Assembly (NCBI RefSeq): GCF_000761545.1
Contig: NZ_JPMY01000025.1
Span: forward strand, 1-36,196
Source: Pseudomonas sp. ML96
Lineage (GTDB): Bacteria; Pseudomonadota; Gammaproteobacteria; Pseudomonadales; Pseudomonadaceae
Length of the DNA stretch: 36,196 bases
Reading direction: 5' to 3'
Shown: positions 31,089 through 36,196 of the stretch, piece by piece
Layout of the letters: each line of letters begins with the position of its first letter
Numbering within the stretch: the first letter of the stretch is position 1
Made by a program: the position numbers and the translations under genes
The notes under the pieces: model-generated
The model's database searches: none
What the model was told of the DNA's origin: nothing
What the model saw: only the letters and a program-made list of their open reading frames with translations

Positions 31089-32351
31089 TCAACCACGGTG
31101 GATATTGTCGTAGTCGTCGCCTTTGGGCGTCGCGTGAATGCCCTTGGCTTCCTGGCTGCGGTAATAAGCCTCGATGCCTAGGGTGGGCTCGATCCTTGCC
31201 TCGACGATGCAGGGTTTGTTCTGCCAGGGGTAGGTATCGATACTCCTCATCCTCTGTCCTACGCCTTTCTTCTCCCAGTCTTCGTATTTCATATCACGCC
31301 AGTAACGAGGCGCGCGGCCTGTCTTGCGGTCATGCTCGGCTGTGGTGGGGTCGAGGTGGCGGAATTGTTCGAGAATGGGCAGGTCCGGCAAAGGCTGGCT
31401 GACATCCATGTAGCGCTGCAGGGTGTCCCAGAAGGCCAGGCAGTCCTTCATGCGCATCCCCATGGATTGCACGCGCGCACCGAGGAAGACCTTGTTGTCG
31501 CTGTAACGATGGAGCAGCCATAGGGCGTAGCCGCCACCGCCATAACGATCGGGACGGTACTCCATGACCGGATCGAACTCGTAGAAGGGGGCGGCGAAGG
31601 GTTTCCGCCAGCGCCGTGCGAAGCTGAGCATTCCTGTCTGGCGGTTGAAGGCGCTGCCGTCGTGTTTGAACAGGCGCAGGTAGCGCTCCAGCAGGAAGTC
31701 CCAGCCAACCCAGCCCATGAAGACCAGCAAGGCCATGATTCCACAGTGGACGAAAAGACCAAGGCCGTACTGAGAGGTCTGGAAGGTCAGCAGCGAGGCT
31801 ATGAGTGCTATTGCGAAGCCTGCCCCTGTTAAGAGGAAGTAATGTTTGCGTCGATCTCTTTTGCCTAGGGCAAACCAGCCACTGAGGCCGGCCAGAATAA
31901 AGACGGAAACAACGAAGGCGAGATCAATCGCGACCCCCAGGTTTGGGCTGATTGATTGATCGACCCATCTGATGGCGCTGTGTAGAGCCCCTGTGATCGC
32001 GAACATCCAGAACAGCCATGGCCAAAACACGATGCAGGTGATTTTCAGGAATGGAGCCAGGATCAGGAAGGCGGCGAAGTTCTCGAAGTTCCAGCGCTGA
32101 TGATTGATGAACAAATCGGTTTCGCCGGTACGTTCAAAACTATCGCGATAAAGTTCGGCGCCTGGCTTCAGGTAGGAATCGATGTCCTGCCAGGCGTCCA
32201 GTTGGGCGTAGTGCCCCCGGCGTAACGGCGTACGCAGTCGCCCGTCCAGATTGCCAGTGCGATTGCTGGGCGGCAGTGTGGGAAGATCGTTGCTGCAATA
32301 GGTGGCGGGACCGTAGTAGCTGCCAAGGCTAGGCTGAATCTGGCTGTTCAT
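31089..32351 (-). CDS. Four-helix membrane protein of unknown function in the T6SS module
   Basis: This 420-residue protein has a soluble N-terminal 90 residues, four hydrophobic helices at about 98-124, 139-162, 171-190 and 197-217, and a 200-residue cytosolic C-terminal domain with conserved-looking blocks (AAPFYEFDPVMEYRP, GGGGYALWLLHRYSD, and a C-terminal GIHATPKGDDYDNIHRG). I associate similar sequences (possibly DUF6708) with type VI secretion loci, but that is from memory. It lies downstream of the effector and immunity genes on the same strand. It could be a second immunity factor, an effector chaperone or a membrane-acting effector. ATG at 32351 was preferred over TTG four codons upstream. 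Confidence 0.8.
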   Translation of the reverse strand: MNSQIQPSLGSYYGPATYCSNDLPTLPPSNRTGNLDGRLRTPLRRGHYAQLDAWQDIDSYLKPGAELYRDSFERTGETDLFINHQRWNFENFAAFLILAPFLKITCIVFWPWLFWMFAITGALHSAIRWVDQSISPNLGVAIDLAFVVSVFILAGLSGWFALGKRDRRKHYFLLTGAGFAIALIASLLTFQTSQYGLGLFVHCGIMALLVFMGWVGWDFLLERYLRLFKHDGSAFNRQTGMLSFARRWRKPFAAPFYEFDPVMEYRPDRYGGGGYALWLLHRYSDNKVFLGARVQSMGMRMKDCLAFWDTLQRYMDVSQPLPDLPILEQFRHLDPTTAEHDRKTGRAPRYWRDMKYEDWEKKGVGQRMRSIDTYPWQNKPCIVEARIEPTLGIEAYYRSQEAKGIHATPKGDDYDNIHRG

Positions 32352-32456
32352 GTGTTCAGGCAATCGCCTTGTTCAATACGCCAGTAGAGTATGTCTTCTT
32401 GGGAGGGTCACTATTTAGAAGGGCGTAGTCGCGGTCTGACTTTTGTTGTTTCTGCC

Positions 32457-33329
32457 TTAATAATCGTCCGCACGTCCTGTTGGCTTCCAGTTGATGTCCT
32501 TGTCGGCGTGGTAGCCCTGAATGGGGTGCGGGGGGAGTGGGTGGTCTTTGGCCAAGTCAGGGAAGCGAATATCGGGATTTTCTTCTATTTGGTCATATAT
32601 TTTGCCGTAGGCATGGGCCACTCGTTTATCAGGTTTGTATTCAAGAAGACCATCTCGAAATGCATCCTCAATCGCCATTGCGCCTTTAGACTCGCCCAGG
32701 GCGGCTGCGCGCTGATAATAATGCATGGCTACTGGGATATTTACATCAATACCTTCGTAATAGGTGGCTAATTTATAGTTCGCATCTGCGAAGTCCTGTT
32801 TGGCTGCGCATTTTATATATGCTAGTCCTGTGGTATCTTTATTTTTGTCGTATATGTATATGTATCCAATTCGAGTCTGTGCGTGCGGGCTCCCCAAGTC
32901 GGCTGCTTTTAGCAGGAAAAGCATGGCATCTCTATCAGATTGCACTACCCCTACGCCGCGCTGCACCATAACGCCCATGTCGTAATAGCCGAGCGGTACA
33001 TTCAAGTCGACCATTCGCTGATAGAGATCGATGGCTTTATTGGTGCTCTTGGGTACGCCTTTCCCACGTAAGTAAAGCTCTGCAAGATTGTGCATGGCTT
33101 TCCAGTGATCTTTTTCTACTGCGCGCTGGTATAGATTGGTCACTTCTTTCCAGTCCGGCAAGCGCTCCTTGCTTATATTTCTAGCTTGCTGAAACCAGCC
33201 GTCGGCTACTTGATCTAGCTGGGGGGCTGTATCCTTTTCGTGTGCGCACTTGAATTCGTAGGCCATTGCCTGTGATCCCAGCAAAAATAGCGAAAATGTA
33301 AGTAGTGCTTTAATCAACAGCTGTCGCAT
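32457..33329 (-). CDS. Sel1-repeat periplasmic protein, Tli5-type immunity candidate
   Basis: This 290-residue protein has a signal peptide (residues 1-23, cleavage after AMA) and tandem Sel1-like/TPR helices over about residues 75-215, such as AMHNLAELYLRGKGVP and AMHYYQRAAALGESKGA. P. aeruginosa Tle5b (PldB) is neutralised by neighbouring Sel1-repeat proteins, so the same role is likely here: binding the phospholipase in the periplasm. It overlaps the effector stop by 20 bases, so the two are co-expressed. The DNA is visibly AT-richer than most of the window, as is usual for cargo genes gained by transfer. Confidence 0.87.
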   Translation of the reverse strand: MRQLLIKALLTFSLFLLGSQAMAYEFKCAHEKDTAPQLDQVADGWFQQARNISKERLPDWKEVTNLYQRAVEKDHWKAMHNLAELYLRGKGVPKSTNKAIDLYQRMVDLNVPLGYYDMGVMVQRGVGVVQSDRDAMLFLLKAADLGSPHAQTRIGYIYIYDKNKDTTGLAYIKCAAKQDFADANYKLATYYEGIDVNIPVAMHYYQRAAALGESKGAMAIEDAFRDGLLEYKPDKRVAHAYGKIYDQIEENPDIRFPDLAKDHPLPPHPIQGYHADKDINWKPTGRADDY

Positions 33330-35508
33330 AAGGTGTCACCACATCCCAAAATCTTACTAGCTTACCCTTTAAAGGGAGGTTTTTCTTTTGTTGCTGCCAG
33401 TTCATGTCTATCGATCGTTCCCAGGCATTAAAGTCGGATTCAATATTTTTTAGCATATTGTATTTATCTTGTTTCAGTGCTTTTCCTGAATGCATCTCCC
33501 ATAACCGCTCCCGCCACAATCTGGTGGTTTTTGGACTGGGCATGGCGATATTCAGTTCGGTGTCGCTGAGCAGGCTGCGGGCGTTGATATTGGCCGAGCC
33601 GAGGGTGAAGAACAGGTCGTCTACCAAGAGCAGCTTACTGTGCACGTAGATGGGTTTGTATTTTGCGGTACCTTGTTCAGGGCCGAGAGTTTCGGTGATT
33701 TGCTGGTCGGTCTGACGTGCGCTCTGGTTTTTCGCTGCTGCAGAGGTAGAAGTGCCTCCATCACAACTGACCAGCGTGGAAATAATCACTTTCATGCCAT
33801 CGGGCGGCAGCATTTCCGGCTCCAGTTCGCGGGCGGCAGCCTTGTTGTAGTGGGTGTTGGGGTCGTCCGCTATCAGTTCATCTGCACGCGCTTCATCGAT
33901 GTTCTGCTGGCGCATCTGGCTGCGTACCTGCTGCAGTTCGCGATCACGCTCGGGTGAGGTGGGGCGGGCGCTCAGCTCGCGCTCACGGTAGGCCAGTTGG
34001 CGCTGATCATAGAGGTTGTCGCGATGAGCCAGAGGCATCAGCTCGGCCTGGCCCAGGCTGTCCAGCATGTCATAGGAGGTGCTGGAGAAGTGACCACTCT
34101 CCGGGTTGTTGGTCACCACGAACAGGTGCAGGTCGTGCAGGGCGCCGGCGGTCTTGCGGTTCGCGGCGGTGTTCTTCAAGCGCTCGGCCAGCGGCTTGTA
34201 GCGGAAGTATTGGTTCTCCATATAAGCGTACTGATGCACGTTGCCCAGTGCCTTCTCGTAGATCTCGAGAATGGCTTCCTCCGGGCCTTCCTGAGGGTGT
34301 GTACGGCATATCTGTGCCGGCTCGCCGCCATCTTGGATGTAACTGAGTGGTGTGGTCGCTTTTCGCTGGCTGGCCAGGGAGCCCTGAAAGAGTCGCCTGA
34401 TCCAGCTTGTGCCGCTATCCCAGGCGTTGCAGAAGTTGTGGTTGAGGTCGAACAGTACCGGGCCTTTGACGTGCAGGGACAGATCCTGCCAGGGGCCGAA
34501 GCCGATATCGCGATTGGCTGCCTTATCGTCGTAAAGGTGTGCCGTGGTATCCCAGTAGTTGCGGTGCATGTTGTGCCCCATCACGAAGCCTTCGGCCAGT
34601 TCGGGGTGTTGATAATCGGTGACCAGGGTCTTCTGGTGATGGCTGGGGAAGAGGCTGAGCAACAGAGTCTGTAGCCCCGTCAATTCGACATCTCCCATGA
34701 GATCCTCGCGCAATAGTCTGGCCAGGATCATCAGACGCCCGCGATGAATCCTGAAGCCGGCGTCATCGTGATAGGTCAGGCTGCCGATTAATTCGAAGTC
34801 TCTTGTCCTGAACTCGATGTTGCGCACCTGATTGCTATGCACCCAGCGAAACCAGTTGCGGGTGTAAGTCTGGGCATCCGGGTCGTGGGCGGTGCCACCC
34901 GAGTCGCGGCCCTTGGTATAGCCGGAATCCAATGCATCCAGCTTGCCTTGGATCGCGTTGAGTCGATCACGACTGGCGCGTCTCTTAGGCTCCTCGTTCG
35001 GCCCAAGCTCTGCCAGTTTTTGGCGCTCCTCTTGCTGCTCGAGCAGTAGTTTCTGGCGTTTGCTTTCACGGGCTTCGGTATCCACCGCTTGCCCCTCACT
35101 CTGGCCTGAGCCCTGCCAGGTGCCACCGGAGCCGCCCATGCCCTCGCCGATGATCGAGTTTTCCCCGAGCTGGGCGAGTTTGTTGTTCCAGATCAGCACA
35201 CGTACTTCCACGCCCTGTTCGGCTTTGCGTTTGAGCAGATCGCCCAGAGGGAGTGCGCTCGGATCATCGCGCTTGAGGCGCATTGCCGGATCAAAACCCC
35301 AGCTAATCAGGTCGACGCTATGGCGAGCCTTGTCGATGCATTCATAAACCTTTGCGAATGCCTCCTCACCGCAGACCAAGGGAGTGACGATATTGCCGGC
35401 AGGGCGAGGTGGGCTGAGCGGTTTTTTGTTGTGAGCAAACCAGTCCAATGTCACCGTGGCGTGGCGATCTTCAAGCGACAGGCTGAGGTTCTGATCGAGA
35501 TAGGTCAT
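33310..35508 (-). CDS. Type VI phospholipase D effector, Tle5 family
   Basis: This 732-residue enzyme has two HxKxxxxD catalytic motifs: His291-Lys293-Asp298 (HQKTLVTD) and His623-Lys625-Asp630 (HSKLLLVD), the latter followed by the usual GSANINARS. That is the layout of Tle5 effectors such as PldA and PldB, which cleave phosphatidylethanolamine in rival cells and in some cases act on host cells. There is no signal peptide, as expected for T6SS delivery. A highly charged, probably helical stretch (residues 145-195) lies before the first motif. vgrG precedes it by 12 bases and the Sel1 gene overlaps its end, completing a carrier, toxin, immunity set. Confidence 0.92.
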   Translation of the reverse strand: MTYLDQNLSLSLEDRHATVTLDWFAHNKKPLSPPRPAGNIVTPLVCGEEAFAKVYECIDKARHSVDLISWGFDPAMRLKRDDPSALPLGDLLKRKAEQGVEVRVLIWNNKLAQLGENSIIGEGMGGSGGTWQGSGQSEGQAVDTEARESKRQKLLLEQQEERQKLAELGPNEEPKRRASRDRLNAIQGKLDALDSGYTKGRDSGGTAHDPDAQTYTRNWFRWVHSNQVRNIEFRTRDFELIGSLTYHDDAGFRIHRGRLMILARLLREDLMGDVELTGLQTLLLSLFPSHHQKTLVTDYQHPELAEGFVMGHNMHRNYWDTTAHLYDDKAANRDIGFGPWQDLSLHVKGPVLFDLNHNFCNAWDSGTSWIRRLFQGSLASQRKATTPLSYIQDGGEPAQICRTHPQEGPEEAILEIYEKALGNVHQYAYMENQYFRYKPLAERLKNTAANRKTAGALHDLHLFVVTNNPESGHFSSTSYDMLDSLGQAELMPLAHRDNLYDQRQLAYRERELSARPTSPERDRELQQVRSQMRQQNIDEARADELIADDPNTHYNKAAARELEPEMLPPDGMKVIISTLVSCDGGTSTSAAAKNQSARQTDQQITETLGPEQGTAKYKPIYVHSKLLLVDDLFFTLGSANINARSLLSDTELNIAMPSPKTTRLWRERLWEMHSGKALKQDKYNMLKNIESDFNAWERSIDMNWQQQKKNLPLKGKLVRFWDVVTPYATAVD

Positions 35509-35520
35509 GTCTAAATCCTT

Positions 35521-36195
35521 TTACTCGGCGTCCTTGTGCTGCCCCGCCAAGAGCCGGCGGAAGTCGGCGGCCTCTTGCAGCGGCTCCAGTGAGGCCGCTT
35601 GCTTGGGGTAGTCGCGATAACCTTGGCGTCCCAAGCGCTCGCTGAGTGATCGACTTTGTGCATCGGCCTGCTCTTGCATGGCCAGCGTGAAGCGGTGCCC
35701 GTTCACTGTCTCTATGACATAAGACTGCGTGCCTGGGCGGTGATCGAAGCGCACATAACCCAGGGTGTCGGAAAAGCCTTTCTCCACTAGTGCACCGTCT
35801 GCGAAGAGCTGATAAGGCTCATCCGCATAGCCTGGGAGATTTGGCAGCGGTGCCAGACGAACAGCTAGCTGGTTGGCCGGGGGCTCATCGGCATTGCCGA
35901 TAGCCTGTTCCAGCAAATTCCCGGCTTTGTCGCTATCCGCTATTCCCGGTAGTGCCGGCGGCTTTGGGGCTATGCTGCTGCCGGATCCCGGTGAGCCTCC
36001 GGAGTTGATCTTGATCTGCGGGCCTACCAGGGTGACGCCGCTGGCGTCCAGCTTGATGAAGCTGCCAGCGGCTTTGAAGGTCAGTTCGGCGCCGGCTTCG
36101 AGGACGACCTTGAGGCCGCTGGAGAGGTGGATCTCGTTGCCGGCCTCGACGAACTGTCCCGTGCCCAGTTTCACATGCTGCGTAGTGGCCACGGT
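35521..36195 (-). CDS. VgrG spike protein, C-terminal part with transthyretin-like extension
   Basis: Only the last 224 codons are in the window; the frame stays open past its edge. The visible N-terminal part is the end of the VgrG beta-helix (DUF2345 type): GQFVEAGNEIHLSSG, LEAGAELTFKAAGSFIK, and the family ending GPQIKINSGGSPGSGS. After a proline-rich linker (residues 73-83 of the visible part) comes a compact beta domain at about 126-171 (YQLFADGALVEKGFSD, GYVRFDH, YVIETVNGHRF), of the transthyretin-like kind used by P. aeruginosa VgrG proteins to bind PldA/PldB. It should dock the Tle5 effector encoded 12 bases downstream onto the spike. Confidence 0.9.
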   Translation of the reverse strand, partial: TVATTQHVKLGTGQFVEAGNEIHLSSGLKVVLEAGAELTFKAAGSFIKLDASGVTLVGPQIKINSGGSPGSGSSIAPKPPALPGIADSDKAGNLLEQAIGNADEPPANQLAVRLAPLPNLPGYADEPYQLFADGALVEKGFSDTLGYVRFDHRPGTQSYVIETVNGHRFTLAMQEQADAQSRSLSERLGRQGYRDYPKQAASLEPLQEAADFRRLLAGQHKDAE

Positions 36196-36196
36196 G

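Overview
The window is high-GC gammaproteobacterial DNA from the Pseudomonas group. It starts inside gltB and runs through gltD and hemE. As far as I remember, the ParA-like, universal stress and thioesterase genes near 26-28 kb sit close to hemE-gltD-gltB in P. aeruginosa, so the flanks look like a conserved Pseudomonas chromosomal neighbourhood. I cannot name the species.

Layout. 1-4.5 kb: glutamate synthase (gltB 3' part, gltD), hemE, a 75-residue unknown, and a secreted YgiW/CarO-type OB-fold protein. 4.6-6.8 kb: a divergent MFS exporter / LysR regulator pair with a perfect operator-like dyad between them. 6.9-25.7 kb: 22 genes, all on the minus strand and nearly all overlapping by 1 to 28 bases, forming an aryl polyene (APE) gene cluster. 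25.9-29.6 kb: a solitary ParA/MinD-like ATPase, a tandem universal stress protein, a DUF4442-like hotdog protein, trxC and a TauE/SafE permease. 29.8-31.1 kb: an AmpG/RhtX-type MFS transporter. 31.1-36.2 kb: a type VI secretion cargo module (VgrG C-terminus with a transthyretin-like extension, Tle5-type phospholipase D, Sel1-repeat immunity candidate, four-helix membrane protein), part of it visibly AT-richer than the rest.

The APE cluster, in transcription order, holds: ApeC-type chain-length-factor-like protein, PlsC-type acyltransferase, two ACPs, a COG4648-type membrane protein, an acyl-ACP ligase fused to a dehydratase (ApeH-ApeI), a family 2 glycosyltransferase, an LpxL-like acyltransferase, an aromatic/histidine ammonia-lyase, a thioesterase, a LolA-like protein, an MMPL exporter, a CPA2-like membrane protein, a flavin halogenase-like oxidoreductase, a methyltransferase, a DUF3261 lipoprotein, ketosynthase, dehydratase, ketoreductase, a second ketosynthase, and two small envelope proteins. 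This is a full type II iterative polyketide line. The ammonia-lyase probably makes an aryl-acrylate starter, the ligase loads it on an ACP, ApeO/ApeC/ApeQ/ApeI/ApeP elongate it, and the remaining genes tailor it, attach it to an acylated glycan or lipid anchor and export it to the outer membrane. The least canonical parts are the ligase-dehydratase fusion, the halogenase-like flavoprotein, the CPA2-like protein and the unusual ammonia-lyase selectivity pair.

No tRNA, rRNA, CRISPR, insertion sequence or integrase was seen. No gene-free stretch exceeds 300 bases.
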